Assembly: GCA_934755305.1 (NCBI GenBank)
Contig: CAKVLD010000006.1
Coordinates: 1-64,000 of the forward strand
DNA length: 64,000 bases
Direction: 5' to 3'
Source: an uncultured Clostridium sp.
GTDB taxonomy: Bacteria; Bacillota; Clostridia; Clostridiales; Clostridiaceae
Shown here: piece by piece, positions 48,715 to 58,096 of the stretch
How positions within the stretch are numbered: the stretch's first letter is position 1
Layout of the letters: every line of letters begins with the position of its first letter
Made by a program: the position numbers and the translations under genes
The notes under the pieces: model-generated
The model's database searches: none
What the model was told of the DNA's origin: nothing
Seen by the model: the letters and a program-made list of their open reading frames with translations, nothing else

Positions 48715-50016
48715 GTGACAAAAGGAAAATTTCTTAAAACTCTTGCACTTACTCTTTCTTTAGCTGTAATAGCTCCTTTTTCTACTATAGTTCAAGCAGC
48801 AGAAAGTGCAAAAGATGTAAACATTGTTTCGCAAGCAGCTATCGTTATGGATTATGAAACAGGTGAAATAATCTATGAAAAAAATGCTAACGATCAAATG
48901 TATTTAGCAAGTACAACAAAGCTTATGACAGCATTATTATTTGCTGAACATAACAAAAAAAATGATTCAATTACTTATACTCAATCAGCTAAAGCACAAC
49001 CTGAATATTCGCTTGATTGGAATCAAATGAAACCTTATGGTAAATCATTTACAGTTGGTGATACATTAACTGCTGATACGGTTATGAAAGGTTTATTATT
49101 ATTTTCTGGTAATGATGTTGCTTATATGATTGCTGACGAAGTTAGTGGCGACTCATCTTCATTTGCTGCAAAGATGAATGAAAAAGCGAAAAGCTTAGGA
49201 TTAACAGAAACTCATTTTGAAAACCCTAATGGTTTACCATCAAATGGTCAAGATGTTAATTACTCTACTGCTTACGAATTAGCACTAATAACTAAAGAAG
49301 CTTATGAAAATGATTGGATAAGAGAAACTCTTTTATTATCTGATGCAACTGTTACTTTACCTAAAAATACACAAGTAAAATTAGAAAATAGAAATACTGA
49401 ACTTGGTAAAAACGGAAATATAGGTGGAAAAACAGGTGTTACTGATAAAGCAGGAACATGTTTTGCAGGTATATACGAAAGAGGCGGTAAGAAGTATATT
49501 ACAGTTGTTCTTAAATCTGACAGAAATAATAACAACACTAGATTTGAAGATATCGCTAGCATGATGAATTATAGCGAAAATGCAACAAGAAGTGTATATA
49601 AAAAATCAGGTGAAGAAGTAGGTACTGCCGAACTTGAATATAAAATTTTCAGATTCTTTGGTCCAACAAAAACTATTTCTGCTCCTATAGTATTAAGTGA
49701 AAATATCGAACTTTATGATAATTATATTAATAATAATGAAGCTCAAATACTAGTTAATTCAGAAGAAAATAATGCTTGGAAAGTTGCTTCTCAAGATGAA
49801 ACTACTTTAAGCTTATCAGTAAAACAATTTTCTACTGAAATAAAAGGGCATGTAGAAATATCTACTTTTGATCTTATTAAAGCTAATATGCTTATCTATA
49901 TTGCAATTCTTGTTGTAATAGTAATAATAATAGTTTTAATACTATTTATAATAAAAATGATTTCTAATAGGAATCGTAGAAAAAATAGCTATAATAAAAG
50001 AAGAAGAAGATATTAA
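48715..50016 (+). CDS. dacA: D-alanyl-D-alanine carboxypeptidase (S11 family)
   Basis: Low-molecular-mass penicillin-binding protein that trims the terminal D-Ala of peptidoglycan stems. The 433-residue protein has a signal peptide cut near residue 28 (IVQAAES), S-x-x-K in ASTTKLM (about residues 66-72), S-x-N in LFSGNDVAY (about 124-132) and KTG in GGKTGVTDKAG (about 238-248). It is held by a C-terminal hydrophobic segment and arginine-rich tail. The start is GTG after GGGGAGA. Confidence 0.93.
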   Translation: MTKGKFLKTLALTLSLAVIAPFSTIVQAAESAKDVNIVSQAAIVMDYETGEIIYEKNANDQMYLASTTKLMTALLFAEHNKKNDSITYTQSAKAQPEYSLDWNQMKPYGKSFTVGDTLTADTVMKGLLLFSGNDVAYMIADEVSGDSSSFAAKMNEKAKSLGLTETHFENPNGLPSNGQDVNYSTAYELALITKEAYENDWIRETLLLSDATVTLPKNTQVKLENRNTELGKNGNIGGKTGVTDKAGTCFAGIYERGGKKYITVVLKSDRNNNNTRFEDIASMMNYSENATRSVYKKSGEEVGTAELEYKIFRFFGPTKTISAPIVLSENIELYDNYINNNEAQILVNSEENNAWKVASQDETTLSLSVKQFSTEIKGHVEISTFDLIKANMLIYIAILVVIVIIIVLILFIIKMISNRNRRKNSYNKRRRRY

Positions 50017-50026
50017 TTCAAAGATA

Positions 50027-50058
50027 AAGGTGTTGCAAGATAAAACTTGTAACACCTT
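50027..50058 (+). terminator. dacA terminator
   Basis: Stem AAGGTGTTGCAAG / CTTGTAACACCTT. The following T-run is weak, so some read-through into the next gene is possible. Confidence 0.75.
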
Positions 50059-50095
50059 ATTTAAATTATATAAACTTATTGAAAAGAGGTTATTT

Positions 50096-50677
50096 ATGAA
50101 TAAACTTAATTTTAAAGGTAGCGTAATGCTAAATCCAACACCTGTTGTATTAATAACATCAAAAAATAAAGAAAATAAAGTAAATGTCTTTACTGTCGGC
50201 TGGGTAAGTACTGTATGTACAAAGCCTCCAACATTAGCAGTTGGAATAAGACCAGAAAGACTATCTCACGAATACATAAAAGAAAGTATGGAATGTGTAG
50301 TAAACTTAACAACTAGCAATATGGTCAAAATAGTAGATTACTGTGGTGTTAAAAGCGGAAAAAAAGAAGATAAGATAAAACATTTTGGATTGCAACTAGA
50401 TCCTGGTGTAAGTATTTCAACTCCTTCCTTAAGCAAATCACCAGTTTCATTGGAATGCAAAGTTAAATCAATTACTCCTCTAGGAACTCATGATATGTTT
50501 TTATTAGAGGTTTTAAATGTAAAAGTTGATGAAAATCTTTTAGATGAAAAAGGTAAAATCTGCTTCAATAAAGCAGGGCTTATTTGCTATAGCCACGGAG
50601 AATACTTCGGATTAAATTCTAAACCTTTAGGAAGCTTTGGATACTCTATAAAAAAGAAAAAGAAAAAGAAAAAATAA
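50096..50677 (+). CDS. Flavin reductase-like domain protein with poly-lysine tail
   Basis: The 193-residue FMN-binding split-barrel protein has KVNVFTVGWVSTVCTKPPTLAVGIRPERLSHEYI (about residues 24-57) and a typical central strand ECKVKSITPLGTHDMFLLEV. The partner reaction is unknown. I start at 50096 (AAAGAGG upstream); a start at 50030 would lie in the dacA terminator. The gene ends in nine consecutive lysines from an A-rich run, which may vary by slippage. Confidence 0.83.
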   Translation: MNKLNFKGSVMLNPTPVVLITSKNKENKVNVFTVGWVSTVCTKPPTLAVGIRPERLSHEYIKESMECVVNLTTSNMVKIVDYCGVKSGKKEDKIKHFGLQLDPGVSISTPSLSKSPVSLECKVKSITPLGTHDMFLLEVLNVKVDENLLDEKGKICFNKAGLICYSHGEYFGLNSKPLGSFGYSIKKKKKKKK

Positions 50678-50697
50678 TTTTATATATTATAATAACT

Positions 50698-50744
50698 GAA
50701 AACTCCTCATAGTACTGCTTCTAAGCATGCCATGAAGAGTTTTC
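50698..50744. terminator. Bidirectional terminator
   Basis: GAAAACTCcTCAT / ATGAaGAGTTTTC between convergent genes. Confidence 0.8.
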
Positions 50745-50769
50745 TATATACACAATCTTCAAACTAATT

Positions 50770-51117
50770 TTATTCTTCTTTCAGCCATTCATTCCATACT
50801 TCAGGTTTATATCCTACTGTTGCTTTTTTTGCATTTCTTACTATAGGTGTATTTATTAATGTTTGATCTTTTAACATTATTTCTTCTTTAACTTCTACAC
50901 TTCTTATATTTCCCAAATTAGATTTCTTATAATTTTTAGACTTTATATTTATAAGTTCATTTATCCCTACTGAATTTTTTACTGAACTTAATTCTCCTTT
51001 ACTCATTCCTTTCTCTTTCATATCTATTAATTGATATTTAATACTTCTTTCTTTAAAAAATCTTTCTGCCTTTTTTGTATCAAAACATTTTTTTGTTCCA
51101 AAAATTTGTATATTCAT
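50770..51117 (-). CDS. ArsC/Spx-family thioredoxin-fold protein
   Basis: The 115-residue protein has the ArsC-like start IQIFGTKKCFDTKKAERFF (single Cys at about residue 11) and the conserved arginine in NTPIVRN near residue 90. It lacks Spx's C-x-x-C. It resembles YffB/ArsC-like proteins more than Spx. Whether it reduces arsenate cannot be told; no ars genes are nearby. AGGAGG precedes the ATG. Confidence 0.82.
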   Translation of the reverse strand: MNIQIFGTKKCFDTKKAERFFKERSIKYQLIDMKEKGMSKGELSSVKNSVGINELINIKSKNYKKSNLGNIRSVEVKEEIMLKDQTLINTPIVRNAKKATVGYKPEVWNEWLKEE

Positions 51118-51329
51118 GTTTACCTCCTAAGTCTAATCCTATTTATAATATATAATACTAATTTATATTTTACATAAAAAATAGTAATCTATTAACACTA
51201 TTATACTTTTTTATACATTTTTATTCTTGATTATGATTTTTTTCAATTATTGTATAAATAATACTCTTGTATTTTATTAAATATAATTTTATAATCAATA
51301 TTACTTTGTAAATATGAAAGGGGGATGTA

Positions 51330-52292
51330 ATTATCAAAACTCGTGACTTTAAATTTGATAACTTGAAAGCTTTTTTAATTATATGTGTTATTTTAGGAAA
51401 TTCTCTTGAATATGTAAACCCAGCTTGTATAGATACCCATTATTTTATTTTAGTTTTATATATATTTCACATGCCCATGTTTACTTTTGTGTCAGGATAT
51501 TTTAGCAATAAAAGCTCTCGTACTACACAAGAAAAAGTTACCAATATATTCAAAATTTATATTTGCACCCAAACTTTCTACTTTATCCTAGGTAGATTAC
51601 TTGGAGGTACAGGAACAAGACTTGAATTCCTAACACCTCAATGGACACTATGGTACTTTCTTTCTTTAATGTTCTGGTACATAGTTTCAGACTTCATAAA
51701 AAATAAAAAGAAATGGATTATAGTATCTATTTTAGTAGCTTTATATATTGGTTTTGATTATAGTGTTGGATCTTACGTAAGTACTTCTAGAACGTTTTTC
51801 TTTTTACCTTTCTTTGTAGCAGGAATGGCTTTTAATGAAAAAAAACTAGAAAAAATATATAAAAATAAAATATTACTTGGTATAAGTTCTTTTGCTCTAC
51901 TTCTTATTTTATATTTCTTATCTGAAAATACACCAGTAGAATTATTATTTGAATATACTAGATATACATCTTATTTTGACAGCGCTTTATATCCTTTATT
52001 TATAAGAATTTTTCACTATATTAGTGCGTTTACAGTAGGTGCTTTTATACTAAGTGTCATTCCAACTAAACAGACCTTTTTATCTTTTATCGGGCAAAAT
52101 TCTATAGTAATGTACATAAGTCATGCTGCTGTTATTAAAATACTATACAAATATAATATTACATCCTACCCTACTTTTAGTAGATTAGTTTTGTCTGAGT
52201 TAATCATATTATTAATAACAGCAAGTATAACTTTACTATACCATAAAATAAATACTATTATAAAAAATCAAAAAACTTTTTTATATAGTTAA
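51330..52292 (+). CDS. Acyltransferase 3-family membrane protein
   Basis: The polytopic protein of about 320 residues starts with the family's usual KTRDFKFDNLKAFLIICVILGNSLE, although the catalytic His normally in 'LGH' reads LGN. About ten hydrophobic segments follow. Such enzymes O-acetylate surface polysaccharides or other substrates. The conserved residues begin upstream of the TTG at 51363. AAGGGGG (51318-51324) points to ATT at 51330, since the ATG between them is followed by TAA. This is a rare start or a damaged one. Confidence 0.75.
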   Translation: MIKTRDFKFDNLKAFLIICVILGNSLEYVNPACIDTHYFILVLYIFHMPMFTFVSGYFSNKSSRTTQEKVTNIFKIYICTQTFYFILGRLLGGTGTRLEFLTPQWTLWYFLSLMFWYIVSDFIKNKKKWIIVSILVALYIGFDYSVGSYVSTSRTFFFLPFFVAGMAFNEKKLEKIYKNKILLGISSFALLLILYFLSENTPVELLFEYTRYTSYFDSALYPLFIRIFHYISAFTVGAFILSVIPTKQTFLSFIGQNSIVMYISHAAVIKILYKYNITSYPTFSRLVLSELIILLITASITLLYHKINTIIKNQKTFLYS

Positions 52293-52315
52293 CAATATAC
52301 AAGGTACAAGCTCAA

Positions 52316-52350
52316 AACATTATCCGGTTACTATTCGGATAATGTTTTTT
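52316..52350 (+). terminator. Terminator of the acyltransferase-like gene
   Basis: Perfect stem AACATTATCCG / CGGATAATGTT followed by a T6 run. Confidence 0.92.
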
Positions 52351-52569
52351 CAATACTTTCCCTATAATTATTATTTTTTCCATTAACATCACTTAGAAGC
52401 ACTTCCATATATATAATAGTTTACTATATATTAAATTATGTGTTATACAATTCACCAAAATTATTGTATTGTTTTATATTTTTTTGTATTTTTGACTCAA
52501 ATTTAATTATTGTTATTGCAATTTTTATGATATAATATTTAAGAAAATTAAAACAAGGGGGAAATCCTA

Positions 52570-53586
52570 ATGAAAAAATTATTATTACTAGCAACTGCTA
52601 TAATATTTGCTTTCGGAATTTTTGCCGGATGTTCATCTAGCAGTAATTCTTTACCAAAAGAATTAGTTGTATACTTTGTTCCTTCAAGAGAGGCAGAAGA
52701 AATAGTAACTGCAACTGAACCACTTAAAGAAATGCTAAAAGAAGCATTAAAAGAAGAAGGTTATGAATTTGACGATATAAAAATCGAAGTTGGTACAAGC
52801 TTTGAAGCTGTAGGTGAAACTTTAGCTGCTGGTACTGCTCACGTTGGATTTATACCTGGTGGTACTTATGTATTATATGATGATGGTGCTGACGTTATAT
52901 TAACAGCAACTAGAAATGGATTAAGTCATGATTCAGAAAATCCTGCTGATTGGAACCAATCTCCAACAGAAAACACTGAAAATCAAGTTACTTACTATAG
53001 AGCTTTAGCTGTAGCTGGTCCTTCTGCAAAAGGACAAGAATTAGCTGCAAAAGTTAATTCAGGTCAAAAATTAACTGCTGAAGATATTAAGTCAGCAAAA
53101 TGGGGTGTTATGAGTTCTTCTTCACCAGCTGGTTATATCTACCCAACAATATGGTTACAAGATAACTTTGGATTATCAATAACAGATCTTCCAAATGCTG
53201 TTCAAAATGATTCATATGGTAGTGCTTTAACTAGACTAGCTTCTGAACAATTAGATGTTATATTCATGTATGCTGATGCTAGAATTGACTATGCTGATAA
53301 ATGGACTACTGATTATAATAGAAGCGCTTCTATTTGGGATGAAACTAATGTTATTGGAGTAACTGATGGTATTTACAATGATACAATTTCAGTTTCTAAA
53401 AATGCTGATTTCATAGATGATAACTTTAAGACTGCTCTTCAAAATGCTTTCATAAAGATAGGTCAAACTGAAGAAGGTAAAGAAGTAATTTCTATATATA
53501 GCCACAAAGGATATGAAGTTGCTGAATCTTCTAATTATGACAATGAACGTAAAGCTCAAGAAATCATAAAATCAATAAGCAAATAA
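52570..53586 (+). CDS. phnD: PhnD-type substrate-binding lipoprotein
   Basis: The 338-residue lipoprotein has a signal peptide ending in lipobox FAGC (Cys about residue 21). The mature part resembles phosphate/phosphonate/phosphite-binding PhnD: PSREAEEIVTATEPLKEML (about residues 39-57), GTAHVGFIPGGTYVLYD (about 93-109) and WGVMSSSSPAGYIYPTIWL (about 178-196). It starts after GGGGGA; TATAAT lies at 52531-52536. It begins a four-gene importer, and the exact ligand is unknown. Confidence 0.9.
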   Translation: MKKLLLLATAIIFAFGIFAGCSSSSNSLPKELVVYFVPSREAEEIVTATEPLKEMLKEALKEEGYEFDDIKIEVGTSFEAVGETLAAGTAHVGFIPGGTYVLYDDGADVILTATRNGLSHDSENPADWNQSPTENTENQVTYYRALAVAGPSAKGQELAAKVNSGQKLTAEDIKSAKWGVMSSSSPAGYIYPTIWLQDNFGLSITDLPNAVQNDSYGSALTRLASEQLDVIFMYADARIDYADKWTTDYNRSASIWDETNVIGVTDGIYNDTISVSKNADFIDDNFKTALQNAFIKIGQTEEGKEVISIYSHKGYEVAESSNYDNERKAQEIIKSISK

Positions 53587-53604
53587 TTTAATTTTACAAC
53601 AAGA

Positions 53605-53645
53605 ACCCTTGCAATTATCATGAATATTAATTGCAAGAGTTTCTT
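53605..53645 (+). terminator. Intra-operon hairpin between phnD and phnC
   Basis: CTTGCAATTA (53608-53617) / TAATTGCAAG (53628-53637) followed by a short, interrupted T-run. It is likely a partial terminator or stabilising 3' end that keeps the binding protein in excess over the transporter. Confidence 0.65.
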
Positions 53646-53697
53646 TATATTATAGAATTATTTTCTATGATAAAGTACAAGTTATGGAGGTTTTATT

Positions 53698-54462
53698 TTG
53701 ATAAAATTTGAAAATGTAAATAAAGTATATCCTAATGGTTATAAAGGATTAACTGATATTTCTCTAGAAATCGAACAAGGTGAATTTGTTGCTATTATAG
53801 GTTTATCTGGTGCCGGTAAATCAACACTTTTACGTACTATAAATAAAATGCATGATATAACAGATGGAACATTAGAAGTCAACGGACAATCAGTTAAGGA
53901 CTTAAAAGGAAAAGACTTACGTTCTTTTAGAAGAAAAATAGGTATGGTATTCCAATCATACAACCTTGTAACAAGAACAACAGTTTTAAAAAATGTTTTA
54001 ACTTCTAGAGTTCCTAATCTACCACTTTGGAAATCATTACTTGGAATATTTCCTAAAGAAGACAAAGTTATAGCTTTAGAAGCTTTAGATAAAGTTGGTA
54101 TCCTAGATAAAGCTTACATAAGAGCTGACCAATTATCAGGTGGTCAGCAACAAAGAGTAGTTCTTGCTAGAACTCTTGCTCAAAAGCCTGAAATAATTTT
54201 AGCTGATGAACCAGTAGCTGCTCTAGACCCTATAACAGCAAAACAAGTAATGGGAGATTTTAAAAGAATAAATAAAGAAATGAATATTTCCGTATTAATT
54301 AATATTCACCATGTAGATTTAGCTCTTGCTTATGCAGATAGAGTTATTGGAATCAAAGCTGGTAAAATAGTATTTGATGGTCCATCTGATAAAGTTGATA
54401 ATGAAGTATTAAAAGAAATTTATGGACGTGAACTTGAATCTGATGAACTTATGGGGGAATAA
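53698..54462 (+). CDS. phnC: Phosphonate-type ABC transporter ATPase
   Basis: The 254-residue ATPase has Walker A GLSGAGKST (about residues 34-42), Q-loop GMVFQSYNL, signature LSGGQQQRVVLARTL (about 146-160) and Walker B ILADEPVAALDP (about 167-178). The start is TTG with GGAGGT seven bases upstream. It powers the two PhnE permeases that follow within 6 bp. Confidence 0.93.
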   Translation: MIKFENVNKVYPNGYKGLTDISLEIEQGEFVAIIGLSGAGKSTLLRTINKMHDITDGTLEVNGQSVKDLKGKDLRSFRRKIGMVFQSYNLVTRTTVLKNVLTSRVPNLPLWKSLLGIFPKEDKVIALEALDKVGILDKAYIRADQLSGGQQQRVVLARTLAQKPEIILADEPVAALDPITAKQVMGDFKRINKEMNISVLINIHHVDLALAYADRVIGIKAGKIVFDGPSDKVDNEVLKEIYGRELESDELMGE

Positions 54463-54468
54463 AAGTAT

Positions 54469-55290
54469 ATGAACATATTAAAAAATATATTTAAACCTGA
54501 AAGACTTTCTTTAAGCAACGGAAAAGAAGTACAACCTCCTAAGTCAAAAATGCCTTATATTATTATGGGCTTATTAGTTGTTATAGTATTCTCTGCACAA
54601 ATTACAAACTTTAATTTTAGCACACTAATGAAAAGAGGTAAGGAATTCTTCGCTATACTAGGTGATATGTTTCCACCTAACTTTGACTATGCATCTGAAG
54701 TAGTTAGTCCATTAATTGAAACAATTAAGATGTCTATATTAGGTTCAATTATTGGTTCAACTATAGCTTTACCATTTGCAATATTATCATCTGTTAATAT
54801 AAACCACTGTAAACCAGTTTTATTAGCTGTAAGATTTGTATTAAGTATAATTAGAACTTTACCAACATTAATTATTGCATTAATAGCAACTTACCTATTT
54901 GACTTAGGACCTTTTGCAGGAACTGTAGCTATTTCAATATTTACTTTTGGTATAGTAGCTAAAATGATTTATGAAAAAATAGAAACTATTGATATGGGTG
55001 CTTTTGAAGCTATGGAAGCAGCTGGAGCTACAAAACTTCAAGCTTTCTTCTCTGCTATAATGCCTCAAATATTACCTACTTATCTTTCTACTTGTTTATA
55101 TAGCTTTGAAATAAATGTACGTTATGCAGCTATATTAGGATACGTAGGGGCTGGTGGTATTGGACTAATCTTAAACGAAAAGATTGGTTGGAGAGAATAC
55201 GATAAAGTTGGTATGATACTTGTAATGTTATTTGTTACAGTTGTACTAATAGAATACACTTCAAAATACATAAGGGAGAAATTATCATAA
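54469..55290 (+). CDS. phnE: Phosphonate-type ABC transporter permease 1
   Basis: The 273-residue inner-membrane permease has about six hydrophobic segments and the EAA-type loop EAMEAAGATKLQAFFSAIMPQ (about residues 181-201). Its stop shares one base with the ATG of the second permease (TAATG), so translation is coupled. Confidence 0.9.
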   Translation: MNILKNIFKPERLSLSNGKEVQPPKSKMPYIIMGLLVVIVFSAQITNFNFSTLMKRGKEFFAILGDMFPPNFDYASEVVSPLIETIKMSILGSIIGSTIALPFAILSSVNINHCKPVLLAVRFVLSIIRTLPTLIIALIATYLFDLGPFAGTVAISIFTFGIVAKMIYEKIETIDMGAFEAMEAAGATKLQAFFSAIMPQILPTYLSTCLYSFEINVRYAAILGYVGAGGIGLILNEKIGWREYDKVGMILVMLFVTVVLIEYTSKYIREKLS

Positions 55291-56099
55291 TGAAAGTAAA
55301 TGTTAAAAAGCAATTAGAAAATGAACCTAAGCTTTGGATTGTAAAGTTACTAGTAACCGCTTTGATACTCTCCATTGTAATTTGGTCAGCAAATACTATT
55401 GAATATTCAGGTTTACAAGAATCTGGATCTGCTATAGCAAGTAACATATTAAAAGGTATAATAACACCAGATACAAGCTTCTTATTTGATCTTTCTACTT
55501 CTGGAGTATTATATCTATTACTACAAACTATATGTATAGCTGTTCTTGGTACTATCATAGGAGCTATAATAGCTGTACCTTTAGCATTCTTATGTGCTAG
55601 CAACATTGTTCCAAAATGGTTAAGTACTATAGGTACATTATTAGTTGCATTTATAAGAACATTCCCTTCATTTGTTTACGGGTTAATGTTTATTCGTGTA
55701 ACTGGACCTGGACCTTTCGCTGGTGTACTTACAATATCAGTTGTTTCAATAGGTATGATTACTAAAATGTATATTGAATCAATTGAAGATTTAGATAAGA
55801 AAATACTTGAATCTCTAGATGCTGCAGGTTGTTCTACTATTCAAAAAGTTAGATATGGTATATTACCTCAATTATCTACTGACTTTGTTTCAACTGCAAT
55901 ATATAGATTTGAAATTAACATAAAAGATGCCTCTATCCTAGGTCTTGTTGGAGCTGGTGGTATAGGTGCACCACTTATATTCGCTATGAACTCTTATAGA
56001 TGGAATCAAGTTGGTTCTATATTAGTAGGACTTATAATACTTGTTCTTGTAGTTGAATTCTTATCAACAAAAGTTAGAAATAAATTAGCTAGAGGTTAA
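55290..56099 (+). CDS. phnE: Phosphonate-type ABC transporter permease 2
   Basis: The 269-residue second permease is homologous to the first, with its own EAA-type loop LESLDAAGCSTIQKVRYGILPQ (about residues 172-193). Two PhnE subunits side by side suggest a heterodimeric channel. No phosphonate lyase or phosphonatase gene follows, so the substrate may be phosphate or phosphite. Confidence 0.9.
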   Translation: MKVNVKKQLENEPKLWIVKLLVTALILSIVIWSANTIEYSGLQESGSAIASNILKGIITPDTSFLFDLSTSGVLYLLLQTICIAVLGTIIGAIIAVPLAFLCASNIVPKWLSTIGTLLVAFIRTFPSFVYGLMFIRVTGPGPFAGVLTISVVSIGMITKMYIESIEDLDKKILESLDAAGCSTIQKVRYGILPQLSTDFVSTAIYRFEINIKDASILGLVGAGGIGAPLIFAMNSYRWNQVGSILVGLIILVLVVEFLSTKVRNKLARG

Positions 56100-56115
56100 T
56101 AATTTTAGTAAATAT

Positions 56116-56154
56116 AAAGAGCTTTATCTATGATTACGATATAGCTCTTTTTTT
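56116..56154 (+). terminator. phn operon terminator
   Basis: AAAGAGCT..TATC / GATATAGCTCTTT followed by a T7 run. Confidence 0.9.
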
Positions 56155-56234
56155 ATATGCAAAAAAAACTTATTTACTAATTATATATAAACCATTATTA
56201 TTAATAATATGAATAAATTAAGGAGGGGTATTAA

Positions 56235-57422
56235 TTGAAATTTGAATTAGACAAGAACTTATTAAAATATGTTATTTATATATCTATAACAGCTGTAACT
56301 ATTTTTGTAGCTTATAATATTCTTTCAAATATTGGAACAATTCTCAATTGGATATTTGGATTTATAATATCTATATTAACATTAATAAAACCTTTAATAA
56401 TAGCAGCTATAATTGCATACTTACTCTACCCAATTACTCAATTCGTTGAAAAAACTTTAAAAACAAATAGACTTTATTGCGTAAAAAAGAAATCTAATAG
56501 ACGCACTATATCTATTATTTTTTCTTATCTTTTAATAATAGGAATATTACTTGGACTACTTTGTGGAATTTACTTTATGATAGGTGGACAATTATCTAAA
56601 AGTACTACCATTAGTAACATTGTAGACTATATTACTAACTACACTAATAGTGCTGATATAAATAATTTATCAATAATAAAAGATATTCAAAACTTAGATA
56701 TACCATTTTTAGACACTCTTAAACCATACTTAATAAATGCTCTTACATATATTCAAGACACTATAATATCAAATTTAGGAACTATGAGCTCTCATATAAT
56801 GAATATTGGTAGCAGTATCGCAACATTCTTTATTGCAGTTATCATAAGTATTTATCTATTAAAAGATTCTGAATACTTTATTGATTTATGGAAAAAGCTT
56901 TATTTCTTAATATTTAGAAATGGTAAAGCTGGAAATAATATAACTACTACCTTTAAAATAATTCACGAAGTATTTTCTAAATTTATAAGAGGACAATTAT
57001 TAGAAGCTTTTTTTGTAGCTTTACTTTCTACTATAGCACTTTCTATAGTAGGAATAGATTATGCTGTCGTAATAGGTATAATATCAGGAATATGTAACCT
57101 TATACCTTATGTAGGTCCAATTGTTGGAACTGTTCTAGCAGGTGTTATGGCTCTACTTAGTGGTAACTTTATGAAAATCATTTATGCAGTAGTTGCTATG
57201 ATTATAGTTCAACAAATAGATAATAATTTCTTAGCTCCAAAAATAGTTGGAGATAGTGTTGGATTACATGCAGTATTCACAATGCTTGCTATTTTAATTG
57301 GTGGAAATGTAGGAGGACTTTTTGGAATGTTACTCGCTGTACCTCTTGCTGCATCTTTTAAAGTTTTATTCAGTAATTGGTACAATAATTATATGGATAA
57401 AATAAATTCGCAAAATGAATAA
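56235..57422 (+). CDS. AI-2E family (UPF0118) membrane protein
   Basis: The 395-residue protein has about eight membrane segments and family motifs FIRGQLLEAFFVALLSTIAL (about residues 250-269), GIDYAVVIGIISGICNLIPYVGPIVG (about 273-298) and a C-terminal IGGNVGGLFGMLLAVPLAA. Members have been linked to AI-2 export or Na+/H+ exchange; neither can be inferred here. TTG start after GGAGGGG. Monocistronic. Confidence 0.88.
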   Translation: MKFELDKNLLKYVIYISITAVTIFVAYNILSNIGTILNWIFGFIISILTLIKPLIIAAIIAYLLYPITQFVEKTLKTNRLYCVKKKSNRRTISIIFSYLLIIGILLGLLCGIYFMIGGQLSKSTTISNIVDYITNYTNSADINNLSIIKDIQNLDIPFLDTLKPYLINALTYIQDTIISNLGTMSSHIMNIGSSIATFFIAVIISIYLLKDSEYFIDLWKKLYFLIFRNGKAGNNITTTFKIIHEVFSKFIRGQLLEAFFVALLSTIALSIVGIDYAVVIGIISGICNLIPYVGPIVGTVLAGVMALLSGNFMKIIYAVVAMIIVQQIDNNFLAPKIVGDSVGLHAVFTMLAILIGGNVGGLFGMLLAVPLAASFKVLFSNWYNNYMDKINSQNE

Positions 57423-57488
57423 TTATAAAAAGTCACCAAAATGACTATGAATGTACTTCTATTTAATGAATATAATTTCCTAAAGAAT

Positions 57489-57527
57489 AAAAAAACATCC
57501 TAATATTTTTCATAGGATGTTTTTTTA
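57489..57527. terminator. Bidirectional terminator
   Basis: AAAAAACATCCTA / TAGGATGTTTTTT between convergent genes. Confidence 0.88.
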
Positions 57528-57941
57528 TTAAAGAATCATAATAAAAGTTCCAACTGTAATAAATATTCCTCCAAGGATTGTTTTCATAGTTACAGCTTCT
57601 TTTAATACAACAAAAGCTAATACCATACTTATAACAACACTAAATTTATCAATGGGCACAACCTTAGAAGCCTCCCCCATTTGAAGTGCTTTATAATAAC
57701 AAAGCCACGATAAACCTGTAGCTATACCTGATAATATTAAAAATATCCATCCCTTAGTAGATATATCAGCAATTCCTTTTTGGGTTCCAGTTATAAATAC
57801 CATTCCCCATGCCATAATTAAAACTACTATTGTTCTTATTGCTGTAGCTAAATTAGAATTAACATTTTCAATTCCTATTTTCGCTAATATGGAAGTTAGC
57901 GCAGCAAATACAGCTGACAATAATGCAAATATAATCCACAT
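57528..57941 (-). CDS. EamA-family small membrane transporter
   Basis: The 137-residue protein has a single EamA unit with about five membrane segments (WIIFALLSAVFAALTSILAK at the start, SWLCYYKALQMGEASKVVPI near residue 83). Single-unit members probably dimerise; the substrate is unknown. I start at 57941, with GGGGAGAGA upstream, rather than at 57971, ten codons earlier. Monocistronic. Confidence 0.85.
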   Translation of the reverse strand: MWIIFALLSAVFAALTSILAKIGIENVNSNLATAIRTIVVLIMAWGMVFITGTQKGIADISTKGWIFLILSGIATGLSWLCYYKALQMGEASKVVPIDKFSVVISMVLAFVVLKEAVTMKTILGGIFITVGTFIMIL

Positions 57942-58035
57942 GCTTCTCTCTCCCCTTAATATTTTTTTCAATCTACTTTCCTCCTAAAAAATAATTATTA
58001 TTTCAAATTACTCAATAACTATTATATATAGAAAA

Positions 58036-58077
58036 AAATAATAGTAAATTATTTTTCACATAAATCTACTATTATTT
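58036..58077 (-). terminator. Terminator of the secreted-protein/ABC operon
   Basis: AAATAATAGTA / TACTATTATTT followed on the minus strand by a T-run. It lies just past the last gene of the operon. Confidence 0.82.
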
Positions 58078-58096
58078 TCTTAAAATAATTTTAAAA

